A DNA stretch of 35,590 nucleotides, from contig JAKFWZ010000014.1 of NCBI GenBank assembly GCA_021731695.1, positions 1-35,590 of the forward strand. Direction: 5' to 3'. Shown in pieces: positions 13,782-21,816 of this stretch (the stretch's first letter is position 1; every line of letters begins with the position of its first letter). Origin of the DNA: Candidatus Daviesbacteria bacterium. GTDB lineage: Bacteria; Patescibacteriota; Microgenomatia; Daviesbacterales; UBA10151. The notes beneath the pieces are model-generated. The model ran no database searches. It saw only the letters and a program-made list of their open reading frames with translations, and was not told the origin of the DNA. Position numbers and translations under genes: made by a program.

Positions 13782-16454
13782 TTACATTGGATAAACATAG
13801 AAGACGTTTTGTTTGTCCACAGTCCAACCTTTTGAAATGAGGTCGTTAATCTGGGTCGGGGTGATGGCAAACTGATAGAAGGTTTTACTATAGACAGAAG
13901 ACACAAACTTTAATCTGGTAACAGGTACTGTACCAGCCTTTTGGGTAAGAAAAACAAAAAAATCAGAATCAGCAGATTCTGTAAAGCCTTTATCCTTAAA
14001 ACTTTTAATATCCTCCTGTGAAGCTGCCCAAGTGTGGATTTGGGCACTGTTTTGATTATCAGTCAGCACCATCCGGCTTGCCATAAACGAGTCCGGTGCT
14101 CCCTTTATGGGGCTTTTAAAAACAGCACCTTTAAAACTCCAGCCCCGGGTTAGAAGATAATCCAGCTCTTGAGCTTTAGAAGTGTAGAAATTAGCATAAT
14201 AAGGAGGATTAGATTTGATTAGATTATCTACATGAGTTACCGTTGCTGTTTGACGATCCGGAGGGAATATATAGAACACATTATTTTTATCAACCGTCCA
14301 GCCCTGGGAGGATAAAACATCAGTTTCCACAACGCTGAGAGAGAAAGTATAGAAAGTCTGATTGTAGCCAGAAGAGGTAAATTTTAATCTGGTTACAGGA
14401 ACTGAACCAGGCACCTGGCTAAGATAGGCAAAGAAATCAGAATCCGGGTACTCAGTAAAGCCCTGGGATTTTAGAGCGGATATATCCTGGGGGTCTGCAG
14501 CCCAGGTTGTGATCTGGCTTTGATTTGCGCCATCATTTTTAATCATTCTGGAAGCCATAGAAACGCCGGAGCTCCCAGCTGCGGGAGCTTTGAAGACTAT
14601 TCCGCTATCTGTCCAGCCTCTGGCCGTTAGATAATCAATTTCATTTTGTTTTCCGGTAAAGAAAAAGACAGGGTACGGGGGAGTTTTAGGATTTGACGGG
14701 ACTAGCTTTTTAATGCTTACCGTTTGCACATTAATCGAAGGCGTTGATGTAGGAGCCGGAGTGGGATTCACGCAAAGTTTTGTGGTTAAACTTAGATTTC
14801 CAGATGCTATCTGATTATTTCCTGATTTAACTTCAACACGGTATCTATAAAGAGATTCTGGACTTAGATTGTCATCGCCAATATTACGGACATTTCGGGA
14901 GCCTAAGGATTGTTCGGTTCCAGCCGACACTTTGGTTTTAAAGACTTCGTAATTGAAGTTTGGGAAATTTCCGTAGTCATCCCATTCAAGCTCGATATAA
15001 GGAATATTATTACGGCAGCTATTACGGGCAGTAATCATACCAGCTCCATTGAAAGGGATGCTTTTATCAAACTGAACAAGCCAGTTATTTAAACTGTTTC
15101 CGTAAAGAGAGGGGGTATTATCGCTGTCACGGATGTTGCCCCGAGCGGAAGCGGGCCCTAAAGCGAGCAAAGCCGGGGTTTCCGTTTGCAGTCCAAAAGC
15201 CCCGGGGATGGAATTATTAATTCCAGTGTGAGCATACCGGAGACGAGGATTATCGGCGGCATTAGGAGCTTTGTCGAGGGTTATTTTTATGGTATCAGGA
15301 CCGGTGATTTCAACATATGTAATATTAGCTGGTGAAGCACTATTATCAAAATACTCAAATCCATATTTAGTGTCCGACTTATCGATGTTCGGGTATCTTT
15401 TAGGTCGTTCAGCTACTTTTACTGTGTCAATAACAATCGGAGCAACCGGCACGTTTAGCTTAATATCAATTATTTTGCCGTTGAAACTGATTTTTTGAGG
15501 GCTGAGAGGTTTCCAATCGGTTTTATCAGCGATGACTTTTTTAATGACTTTGCCATAGTATTCACCAAGCTGACGGTAAGAAGTGTTTTTAAGGTGAGCA
15601 GAAACCGGACCCCGGGAATTAATATATTCAAGAAAATATTTGGGTCCAACTAAATAAACTTTGCCCGTATTATTTTCTGCGGAATTAAGCTGAGCTTCAG
15701 GAATGGATGATGTTTTTTTGTCATAAGCTGTATGAGAGCTGGTTTGCGAGTGAAATAATGGTACCTGTTCAAACTGACCGGTTAAGGCTTTGGCATCGCT
15801 TTCATAGTCTCTTTGCCATTCAGCGATGCTGGCAGTGTACTGGTCTCCGGGAGTGCCGCTGATAGTATCAGTTTCTCCATGAATAATGGTTACAGCGGGA
15901 ACGCGATAAGGTCTGTTCATACCCTGGGCCGCAGATTTGGCCGCCTGTATCTGGGCCATACCTTCCTGATAAGGAGGAGTGCCTTTTTTTAGACCGATAT
16001 AGGGATACCCCTGGCCTCCATGCATGCTAACTACAAAGTCTTCGTAAGCTGGGGTAGTTGAGAGATTAGAAATTGTGTTTGCCATAGCGCTGCTAATACT
16101 TTCAACGCCTTTTCCTCCAACTTCCGGATTACAGGCAATCTGAAAATCCTCCACCAGCGATCTAAAAGAAGTTAGAGTTTTGAGTGTATTATCAGTGATT
16201 GATAAATTATTAAATGGTTGGGTTGTTGTGAGTGAGGGGCAGCCGTCTGCACCGACAGATAAGCTTTGACCGTTGGAAATTATATGGTTGATATAGGGAA
16301 TTGAATCAGAGGCAAACAAGGAATTTTTTCTGTAAAGAATTGAATAAAGATTATCTTTAAATGGAGCGTAACCTGCAGTAACTGTAAAAACAATAACTCC
16401 TAATCCAGCAATCAAAAGCAGCAGAGGGGCAAGACCTCTTTGGTTAAATCTCAT
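13782..16454 (-). CDS. Surface SGNH/sialate O-acetylesterase-like protein with duplicated C-terminal domains
   Basis: 890 aa. The anchor 'FNQRGLAPLLLLIAGLG' is followed by an SGNH-hydrolase-type region (about 50-310). Block I is 'IISNGQSLSVG' with the candidate nucleophile serine, and 'VTIIHGETD' fits the family 'HQGESD' block. These are features of sialate O-acetylesterase-like carbohydrate esterases. A middle beta domain ending in 'YRYRVEVKSGNNQIASGNL' resembles FN3. After a Pro/Thr linker come two tandem repeats of about 150 aa. Each has a 'FYT..q.EiDyL..RGW' unit and a 'VPVTRLKF.SS.Y..TFY' unit ending 'GWTVDK.NVFY', like DUF5648-type repeats. It probably de-acetylates or binds glycans outside the cell; the substrate is unknown. 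It has its own TTGACA promoter. Confidence 0.75.
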   Translation of the reverse strand: MRFNQRGLAPLLLLIAGLGVIVFTVTAGYAPFKDNLYSILYRKNSLFASDSIPYINHIISNGQSLSVGADGCPSLTTTQPFNNLSITDNTLKTLTSFRSLVEDFQIACNPEVGGKGVESISSAMANTISNLSTTPAYEDFVVSMHGGQGYPYIGLKKGTPPYQEGMAQIQAAKSAAQGMNRPYRVPAVTIIHGETDTISGTPGDQYTASIAEWQRDYESDAKALTGQFEQVPLFHSQTSSHTAYDKKTSSIPEAQLNSAENNTGKVYLVGPKYFLEYINSRGPVSAHLKNTSYRQLGEYYGKVIKKVIADKTDWKPLSPQKISFNGKIIDIKLNVPVAPIVIDTVKVAERPKRYPNIDKSDTKYGFEYFDNSASPANITYVEITGPDTIKITLDKAPNAADNPRLRYAHTGINNSIPGAFGLQTETPALLALGPASARGNIRDSDNTPSLYGNSLNNWLVQFDKSIPFNGAGMITARNSCRNNIPYIELEWDDYGNFPNFNYEVFKTKVSAGTEQSLGSRNVRNIGDDNLSPESLYRYRVEVKSGNNQIASGNLSLTTKLCVNPTPAPTSTPSINVQTVSIKKLVPSNPKTPPYPVFFFTGKQNEIDYLTARGWTDSGIVFKAPAAGSSGVSMASRMIKNDGANQSQITTWAADPQDISALKSQGFTEYPDSDFFAYLSQVPGSVPVTRLKFTSSGYNQTFYTFSLSVVETDVLSSQGWTVDKNNVFYIFPPDRQTATVTHVDNLIKSNPPYYANFYTSKAQELDYLLTRGWSFKGAVFKSPIKGAPDSFMASRMVLTDNQNSAQIHTWAASQEDIKSFKDKGFTESADSDFFVFLTQKAGTVPVTRLKFVSSVYSKTFYQFAITPTQINDLISKGWTVDKQNVFYVYPM

Positions 16455-16467
16455 CTCTTATTGTCTT

Positions 16468-16496
16468 ATGATGGCAATTTCAGTAAAGGCTGTCAA
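16468..16496 (-). promoter_or_regulatory. Promoter of the 890-aa esterase-like gene
   Basis: Minus strand: TTGACA (16491-16496), a 17-bp spacer and CATCAT (16468-16473), 13 nt before the ATG at 16454. It lies 53 bp downstream of the duplicated rplK tail. Confidence 0.5.
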
Positions 16497-16548
16497 TAGA
16501 ATTACGGTCGGATTTTAACTCCCTGTTGAGGTTTTCGGGACTGTTTTA

Positions 16549-16665
16549 GAAGAAAAAAGATTGAAGACCTTAAGCGCTTACTTTAACACCCATACTGCGG
16601 GCCACACCCTCAACGATATGAACGGCCTGAGAAACTTCTTTTGTATTTAAATCTTCAAGCTTATT
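16549..16665 (-). repeat. Duplicated rplK 3' end (second copy)
   Basis: These 117 bp are identical to 16704-16820, which encode the last ~31 codons of L11 plus 21 bp beyond the stop. The copies are offset by exactly 155 bp. This copy is fused upstream to unrelated sequence ('cgagaatatatttcg' on the plus strand) and has no start of its own, so it is a gene fragment and not a second rplK. Absence of any divergence suggests a recent or gene-converted duplication, or an assembly artefact. Confidence 0.85.
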
Positions 16666-16724
16666 TTCGAGAATATATTTCGTAAGAAAGAATTTGTTTA
16701 TTCGAAGAAAAAAGATTGAAGACC

Positions 16725-17150
16725 TTAAGCGCTTACTTTAACACCCATACTGCGGGCCACACCCTCAACGATATGAACGGCCTGAGAAACTTCTTTTGTA
16801 TTTAAATCTTCAAGCTTATTCTTAGCAATTTCCTCAGCCTGAGACATAGTTAATGTTCCTGCTGTTTCGTGTCCCGCTTTGCCTGAACCTTTTTCAATTT
16901 TTAAGGCTTTTTTAATCATTTCAGCAATAGGAGGCTGTTTTGTAATAAAAGTAAAAGTACGGTCTTCGTAAACTGTAATGACAACAGGCAAAATATTCCC
17001 GGTTTTATCCTTTGTTTTCTCATTAAAAGCTTTAACAAAATCCATGATAGGAAGTCCGTGCTGACCTAAAGCCGGACCAACAGGAGGAGCTGCAGTAGCT
17101 GCGCCTGCAGGAATTGTTAATTTTAAAAATGTTTTTATCTTTTTCGCCAT
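16725..17150 (-). CDS. rplK: 50S ribosomal protein L11
   Basis: 141 aa, normal length. Signatures seen are 'FLKLTIPAGAATAAPPVGPALGQHGLPIMDF', the linker 'TKQPPIAEMIKKALKIEKGSGK' and the rRNA-binding C-terminal domain ending 'RSMGVKVSA'. The track's start 29 codons upstream reads through the flanking repeats of the GxxExxY unit; the ATG at 17150 ('MAKKIKTF') is the family start. It is normally preceded directly by nusG and followed by rplA. Here a 428-bp GxxExxY unit intervenes upstream and about 5.3 kb of surface-protein genes separates it from rplA. The last 117 bp, including 21 bp past the stop, are duplicated just downstream. Confidence 0.95.
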   Translation of the reverse strand: MAKKIKTFLKLTIPAGAATAAPPVGPALGQHGLPIMDFVKAFNEKTKDKTGNILPVVITVYEDRTFTFITKQPPIAEMIKKALKIEKGSGKAGHETAGTLTMSQAEEIAKNKLEDLNTKEVSQAVHIVEGVARSMGVKVSA

Positions 17151-17163
17151 AGATCTTTGATTA

Positions 17164-17591
17164 CCACGGATTAAAAACTGATTACCGCGGATTCTCGCCC
17201 CATATCTTTCTTCTGATTTCCAGCTTCCTGGAACCAAAATTCACTAACAGTCCCAAATTATACCTAGTTCCTCTCAAATAGTAAACTAGCTGAACTTCTG
17301 ATTCTCTTGTGAGAAAAGGTAAAGCTTTAATTTCTATTAAAACTTTCTCTTCAATCACAAAATCCGGTTTATAAATGCCAATCTTTTTGTCCTGATAATA
17401 AACAGGAAGGGAAGCTTCGCCCTTAAATCCGATTTGTCTTTTCTTAAATTCGACTTCTAAAGCTCGATGATAAATTAATTCTTTATGGCCAAAACCTAAA
17501 GTATTATAAACCTCAAATACTGCACCACGAATTTTATAAGTTAGGTCGGAATAAAGCAGCTTATCCGTGTTCATCCGTTATTAATCCGTGG
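17164..17591. mobile_element. GxxExxY unit with inverted CCACGGATTAA ends
   Basis: 'ccacggattaa' (17164-17174) and its inverse 'ttaatccgtgg' (17581-17591) bracket a single small gene. A related 'accgcggatt' copy lies at 17183. The 428-bp unit fits exactly into the nusG-rplK gap, 4 bp beyond the nusG stop. The simplest reading is insertion of a small mobile unit into a ribosomal operon. Confidence 0.6.
17182..17574 (-). CDS. GxxExxY family protein (PD-(D/E)xK-like fold)
   Basis: 130 aa. It contains the name motif as 'GFGHKELIYHRALEVEF' near residue 28. A nuclease-like core follows, 'GIYKPDFVIEEKVLIEIKA', where PD...ExK matches the PD-(D/E)xK active-site layout. Family members are common in environmental and CPR genomes and spread as isolated genes; the biological role is not established. 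The ATG gives 'MNTDKLLYSDLTYKIRG', the usual N-terminus with a 'Lt..I.ga..eVh..lG.G' pattern. It lies between nusG and rplK on the same strand and is presumably co-transcribed. Confidence 0.85.
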   Translation of the reverse strand: MNTDKLLYSDLTYKIRGAVFEVYNTLGFGHKELIYHRALEVEFKKRQIGFKGEASLPVYYQDKKIGIYKPDFVIEEKVLIEIKALPFLTRESEVQLVYYLRGTRYNLGLLVNFGSRKLEIRRKIWGENPR

Positions 17592-17595
17592 ACAT

Positions 17596-18699
17596 CTAAA
17601 GTTTCTGAACTTGAAGAAAATCCAGCTCAACGGGTGTTTCACGACCGAAAATGGAAACGAGGACTCTAACCCGCCCTTTTTCTTTATCAACTGAATCAAC
17701 TTTTCCAATAAATTCAGCGAAGGGTCCGTCAATGATCTTGACAGTATCGTCAACCATAAAGACATCTTTGAATGTCGGCTGCGCGCCTTGTGAAGTGAAT
17801 TTAACGATCGTTGAAACTTCAGCTTCTGAGATTGGAGTTGGTTTATTGCCGGATCCGATAAAGCTGGTAACGCCCTGAGTCGTGCGGACTGCGAGCCACG
17901 AAAGATCGCTTAATTCCATTTTGATTAAAATATATCCGGGGAATATCTTTTCTTTAACAGTTTCTTTTTTACCGCCTCTGATTTCGATTTTATCCTGCGT
18001 GGGGACTAAGATATCGTAGATTAAATTTTCTAAATGTTCAGCTTCAATTCTTTGTTTCAAAGCTGCTGCAACTTTGTTTTCGTGACCTGCGAAAGTATGA
18101 ACAACATACCATCGGGCGTTTGGATTTGCAGGAACTGCAGGCTCTTGTTTCGCAGAGTCGGAGGAGTCAACGGCAGCTTCGCTGTCCTGAGTCGGAGGAG
18201 TCGAAGGTTCTTTTTCGTCTGACTCTTTTGACTCATCTGAATCCCGAGTTTCCTCAGTTAATGCAGCTTCTTCAGTTTTCTGTTCTTCAGTTTCTGCAGT
18301 TTCGTCTGAAGTCTGAGAGCTGATAGCTGAAGGCTCTTTTTCAGATTCTTCAGATGTTTCAACTGCATCAACCGGTGTTTGGGCTGATGACTGAGAGCTG
18401 ACGTCTGATGACTCTTCTTTTAATGCTGCAAACGGATTTTCGGTATTATCATTCTGGCTTCCATCGGAAGGGTGTGTTGGAGCGTCGTGAGCCGAAGCCT
18501 CAGACTCGATCTGGGGGACGTCAGAATCTTGAAGATCTTCAGATCGCAAGCTCTGCTTATTTTGAGCTTCTAATCCAGATTGCGACGCTTCGCCCTCTGA
18601 GGCTTCGCTCGCAATGACACTTTCTTGAGCATCAGAAACATTCGACTCATCAGTCGCTTTAGTTACATCAGTTGCATCTTTATTATTATTGTCGTCCAT
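17596..18699 (-). CDS. nusG: Transcription termination/antitermination factor NusG with 193-aa acidic extension
   Basis: The NGN domain starts at about residue 194 ('NARWYVVHTFAGHENKVAAAL') and includes 'KIFPGYILIKMEL' and 'VRTTQGVTSFIG'. A KOW motif follows ('VDDTVKIIDGPFAEFIGKV'). NusG binds RNA polymerase and couples it to Rho or the ribosome. The core of about 174 aa has normal length. The preceding 193 residues are Ser/Glu/Asp/Thr-rich and look disordered. Their DNA carries repeat elements: a 'cattgcgagcgaag' palindrome (18577-18618), a 14-bp direct repeat (18155, 18189) and 'ctgagagctga' units. Whether the extension is translated depends on the start; the ATG at 18699 is the only upstream ATG that follows the secE gap, and the frame is open throughout. 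Confidence 0.93.
   Translation of the reverse strand: MDDNNNKDATDVTKATDESNVSDAQESVIASEASEGEASQSGLEAQNKQSLRSEDLQDSDVPQIESEASAHDAPTHPSDGSQNDNTENPFAALKEESSDVSSQSSAQTPVDAVETSEESEKEPSAISSQTSDETAETEEQKTEEAALTEETRDSDESKESDEKEPSTPPTQDSEAAVDSSDSAKQEPAVPANPNARWYVVHTFAGHENKVAAALKQRIEAEHLENLIYDILVPTQDKIEIRGGKKETVKEKIFPGYILIKMELSDLSWLAVRTTQGVTSFIGSGNKPTPISEAEVSTIVKFTSQGAQPTFKDVFMVDDTVKIIDGPFAEFIGKVDSVDKEKGRVRVLVSIFGRETPVELDFLQVQKL
18155..18202. repeat. 14-bp direct repeat in the nusG extension
   Basis: 'gagtcggaggagtc' occurs at 18155-18168 and 18189-18202 and encodes Asp/Ser residues on the minus strand. It is part of a low-complexity coding region assembled from short repeats. Confidence 0.7.
18577..18618. 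repeat. Palindromic repeat inside the nusG coding region
   Basis: On the minus strand the segment begins 'gtcattgcgagcgaagcc' and ends with the inverse-type 'gcgtcgcaatct', encoding 'VIASEASEGEASQS'. It is the same repeat class as those in ppcA and serBA. Confidence 0.75.
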
Positions 18700-18806
18700 T
18701 TTTAGTTATTCGTTACCTCTGATGAAAGAGGGGCGTATTGTTGGTTAGTTGGTTCATCGCAAATTTGTGCTTGCTAACTAACTATGAACCATGAACTAAT
18801 AACTTA
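18700..18806. other. secE-nusG intergenic region with hairpins
   Basis: It contains 'cctct-gatgaa-agagg' (18717-18732) and a longer imperfect inverted repeat ('gttagttggttcat' with 'atgaaccatgaactaa'). There is no clear terminator U-tract, so secE and nusG are probably still one transcript. Confidence 0.35.
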
Positions 18807-18986
18807 TTACCGATACAAATACGAATTGATCGTAGTTAATATGTAATCAAGTCCGCCAACAAAAAAGGCTACCATTATTGCTACAAATATAACAATAAAA
18901 GTAAGCCTAATTGTTTGATCCCGCGTGGGCCAAACAACCTTAGCTAATTCTACCTGAACCTCCCTTAAGAAATCAAGTGCTTTCAT
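18807..18986 (-). CDS. secE: Preprotein translocase subunit SecE
   Basis: 59 aa, too short for the ORF track. The protein runs 'FLREVQVELAKVVWPTRDQT' then a single membrane span 'FIVIFVAIMVAFFVGGLDYIL'. The amphipathic helix with 'E..KV.WPtr.e' and the following span are diagnostic of minimal SecE, the clamp subunit of the SecYEG channel. Position immediately upstream of nusG is the conserved bacterial arrangement and supports the call. The ATG at 18986 has a TAGTAT box 10 nt upstream with only a weak -35. Confidence 0.95.
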   Translation of the reverse strand: MKALDFLREVQVELAKVVWPTRDQTIRLTFIVIFVAIMVAFFVGGLDYILTTINSYLYR

Positions 18987-19033
18987 ACAATGCCTAATAC
19001 TATCACAAAGGGCAGTTTAAATGCAGAGTCTAA

Positions 19034-20128
19034 TTAAAATTTAAGGCACTCCAGGTTACACTGGCCGTTGTAGCAATTATCCGGGCCTATATTGACTGTA
19101 AGCGTATTCATATCAAGACCATTACCCCAGATTTTATTTCCGTCAATATCGATCTGGCTTGAAGAAGAAACAGGGGAGGATTGGACAACTCCTGATCCGG
19201 GGTTTCCTGAAATTTCGTTGCAATAAATTCGGACACTATTAATATTGGTACTGCCAATTTCTAATCCCGATGGATATAAACCTAAGCTATCAAAAATTGT
19301 ATTTAATCCGCCCGAGATCTTATTTTTTCTGAATTCCACTTTTGAAGTTGGGCCGGTGATTTTTACCTGACTTCCAGTGCAGGGGTATACGCAATTTTCG
19401 TAAAAGCCCTTTGAGTGGTTATTTGTGAAAGTATTTGAATCAATAATACTCGGATTTTGGTTTGTGCCTATCGATTGATAAGCAAGAGCGTTGCCGGCAA
19501 CGTCGGTGAAGATGTTGTCGATTATCTGAATATCTCCCGAAAGCTGAACTGATGTTACTTCAATTCCGTTTTTTAATATGTTTAAAAATTTGGAGTTGTT
19601 CACTATTACTGTTATTGAATCTGAAACCAAAACAGCGGTTCCCTGTAGGTTAGTAAACTCAGAATCCTCAATTGTTATATTATTTGATTTATTGATTATT
19701 AAAGCCGGGGGACAAATGGTTCCGGCAGGACAAACGGCAAGTCCGTCATCCTCGAAGATAAGCCCGGAAAATTTAAGCCCCGATGATCCGTCAATGTTAA
19801 AAATTGTATAACTGAAATCGTTGCTTCGTAAAATTTTATTCGCGCTATTTGCGGCATAAAAAGTAGTATCAGTTTGAATTCCGCTAAAATCAAAAGCACA
19901 TTCTGACTGCTGATCACAAATAATCGGAGCATTAATTTTAACAAGCGGAACTTTATTTATTCTAACTTCGTTAATGCATTTTTTTAGTGTCGCCGGATCT
20001 ATGGCAGAACAGGCAAATTCTTCCATCAGGAGCGTATCTTTTGACTGTAGAGAAGCATCAGTTTGAGCCTGTGCCGGGATAAGAGGAAATAATAAAAGAA
20101 TTAATAAAGAAATTATGGTTATAGTCAT
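19034..20128 (-). CDS. Secreted right-handed beta-helix protein
   Basis: 364 aa. The signal peptide is 'ISLLILLLFPLIPAQAQ' with cleavage likely after AQA. From about residue 115 the chain shows the short strand-turn rhythm of parallel beta helices ('NNITIEDSEFTNLQG', 'VIVNNSKFLNILKNGIEV', 'GDIQIIDNIFTDVAGNAL'), as in NosD or pectate-lyase-like right-handed helices. Several cysteines may form disulfides. Such folds often bind or cleave polysaccharide; no catalytic residues can be placed. It is the last gene of the cohesin/dockerin operon, with a 4-bp ATGA overlap to the gene before it, but it carries no dockerin itself. Confidence 0.75.
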   Translation of the reverse strand: MTITIISLLILLLFPLIPAQAQTDASLQSKDTLLMEEFACSAIDPATLKKCINEVRINKVPLVKINAPIICDQQSECAFDFSGIQTDTTFYAANSANKILRSNDFSYTIFNIDGSSGLKFSGLIFEDDGLAVCPAGTICPPALIINKSNNITIEDSEFTNLQGTAVLVSDSITVIVNNSKFLNILKNGIEVTSVQLSGDIQIIDNIFTDVAGNALAYQSIGTNQNPSIIDSNTFTNNHSKGFYENCVYPCTGSQVKITGPTSKVEFRKNKISGGLNTIFDSLGLYPSGLEIGSTNINSVRIYCNEISGNPGSGVVQSSPVSSSSQIDIDGNKIWGNGLDMNTLTVNIGPDNCYNGQCNLECLKF

Positions 20129-20715
20129 CTGATTTCAACCTCAACTCCTAAGGCTTTCCCCAATAAATCCTCGCCCCTCCCGGTAATTAAGTTTGAATCA
20201 TTGGTGGCATTTGGGGTGTAAATTAATTTAAATTGGGTTTTGCCGGTTTTTTTAGGCTGGAAGACTAAATCAAATAATTCCTCGTCGTTAAAAATTTTGT
20301 CTTTTGAGTTTTCCATTAAAACTCCGCTGATTCTTAAGCTGCTGCTTGTGGCTTTTGCAAAGTAGCTAAATTCGCTCATTTTTTCTGATTGTTTATTAGT
20401 TAGGGAGAAAAATTCAGGGTCATATTCTATTACGACATCAAACGCAGTTATCGCTTTATTCCCTGAATTTGCAACTGCCTTAAGATCAACAATTTCAGTT
20501 GGCTTATAACTCGATTTTGAAGAAACCAGTTTTAAACTGCCCGTACTTTCAGCCAGCGGTTCAATTTGTGCCACTTCAGTGTTTGTAGCCGGAGAAGAAA
20601 AGCGGTTTTTTAGATTTTGGAACAGGAAAAATACGCTAAACACCAGTAGAAAAATTACTGAAAAAATTATTAAAGTAAGCCGCTTATGCGTGCTGATCCA
20701 GCTGAGCATTAACAT
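20125..20715 (-). CDS. Membrane-anchored cohesin-like protein
   Basis: 196 aa. One N-terminal span ('LTLIIFSVIFLLVFSVFFLF') with preceding basic residues gives an N-in, C-out anchor. Residues about 58-196 form a single cohesin-like beta sandwich: 'SYKPTEIVDLKAVANSG', the hallmark 'ITAFDVVIEYDPEFFSL' and 'LFDLVFQPKKTGKTQFKL'. An anchored lone cohesin is what would hold dockerin proteins at the cell surface. It overlaps the upstream gene by 1 bp and the downstream gene by 4 bp, so co-translation is likely. Confidence 0.8.
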   Translation of the reverse strand: MLMLSWISTHKRLTLIIFSVIFLLVFSVFFLFQNLKNRFSSPATNTEVAQIEPLAESTGSLKLVSSKSSYKPTEIVDLKAVANSGNKAITAFDVVIEYDPEFFSLTNKQSEKMSEFSYFAKATSSSLRISGVLMENSKDKIFNDEELFDLVFQPKKTGKTQFKLIYTPNATNDSNLITGRGEDLLGKALGVEVEIR

Positions 20716-21815
20716 TACTGATCCGCCTTTCCTGATGTTGTCAAAAGAATATAGGAAACAATATCCAGATCTTTTTTATTAACCTGTCCGTCAAAGTTTA
20801 CATCGGCCGTAGGGGAGGCTGTGTGATTGTTTAAATTGTTCCTGATTAAAGCTAAATCATAGCCATTAATGTATCCGTCAGTTAATCCTAAGTCTCCGGG
20901 GAGCAGGGAAATACCTGAAAAATTAAAACTGTTTTCGCCTTTTTTAATAGTGAGTGACGGATCGCTGCACCGGTATGCCCCAATTTCTTTTTCAGCTTCC
21001 AAACTGCAAATCCTTTTAAGTAAAAACTTATCTGCTTTGATCATTAGCGAAAATTTATTGCCGTCGCGGAAGTTCGGAAAAGCAACCCGGCCTTTAAATA
21101 AACCCTTCCCCAGAGGAGTGAGCTCAAATTCCTGAGCATTCGTTTCAAATTTTTCATCACCAATTCTTCCTACTGCTACAGCAGCTGCCTTTAAATTCCC
21201 GTTAGCGTTAAGTGCCCCAAAAAGATTAAAGGTGACATTTAAAAATGCCGTATCCGCAGGATATTGAGGTTTAGGAAGCGTTGAACTGTTGATAAAATCC
21301 GGAGAGGATTGTCCGTTATGAGAGATAATATTTACAGAATACGGAAGGATTGGAAAAATATTACCTGCCCCATTAATAGATTGAGAGTTTTGATAATCGG
21401 CTGAGATTTTTCCACTACCTGCGGTGGCAGCTTCAACTTTGGCATAAATATTGATTGTCTCAGGCAGAGTGGATTGTGGAGAATTAAAAATATAGGAAAT
21501 CTCAGAATTTGAGCCGGTTATATTTTTCTTTACTTGCACAGCATTAAATGGATTGTAATTATTATTGGTTTCAAGTTCGTTTATGAAACCTGTGATTTTT
21601 AAAGGACCTGAGGTTTGGAATTTCAAATCAAATCCTGAAATTTTATCAGGGCTTGAAAGAGTAATCTTCACGATCTTTTCCTCGTTAAGATTAAGAGTTG
21701 CCTGACTAGGGGAAATAGTTAAATTAAGAGGGGATTGCTGGGCAGATAGTTTAGCAGGCATAAAAGAAACTACCAGCATAATAAAAATTATTGAACTTAA
21801 AATTAATTTATTCAT
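20715..21815 (-). CDS. Secreted cohesin-dockerin protein
   Basis: 366 aa from the ATG at 21815 ('MNKLILSSIIFIML'); the track's longer version runs into the preceding gene's tail. The signal peptide ends near 'KLSAQQ'. A cohesin-like domain covers about 30-150 ('ISGFDLKFQTSGPLKI', 'INIYAKVEAATAGSG'). A second beta domain (about 175-290) follows. A C-terminal dockerin-like pair is present: 'LGLTDGYINGYDLALI' and 'DVNFDGQVNKKDLDIV'. The first loop is degenerate, with L and T at calcium positions. It is separated from the upstream Hint protein gene by one base. As an adaptor it could bind both a dockerin and a cohesin (inference). Confidence 0.8.
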   Translation of the reverse strand: MNKLILSSIIFIMLVVSFMPAKLSAQQSPLNLTISPSQATLNLNEEKIVKITLSSPDKISGFDLKFQTSGPLKITGFINELETNNNYNPFNAVQVKKNITGSNSEISYIFNSPQSTLPETINIYAKVEAATAGSGKISADYQNSQSINGAGNIFPILPYSVNIISHNGQSSPDFINSSTLPKPQYPADTAFLNVTFNLFGALNANGNLKAAAVAVGRIGDEKFETNAQEFELTPLGKGLFKGRVAFPNFRDGNKFSLMIKADKFLLKRICSLEAEKEIGAYRCSDPSLTIKKGENSFNFSGISLLPGDLGLTDGYINGYDLALIRNNLNNHTASPTADVNFDGQVNKKDLDIVSYILLTTSGKADQ

Positions 21816-21816
21816 A

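Noticed and set aside
13682-13906. 74-aa minus-strand ORF ending in MGVKVS
   Set aside because: Most of it is the esterase-like gene in another frame. The short tail resembles the rplK end but has no start or domain of its own; kept only as a repeat finding.
16549-16724. Second rplK gene
   Set aside because: Only the 3' end is present, with no start codon or upstream L11 sequence; it is a duplicated fragment.
17908-18617. Plus-strand ORFs over the nusG extension
   Set aside because: They are antisense frames kept open by biased Ser/Glu codons; no homology pattern.
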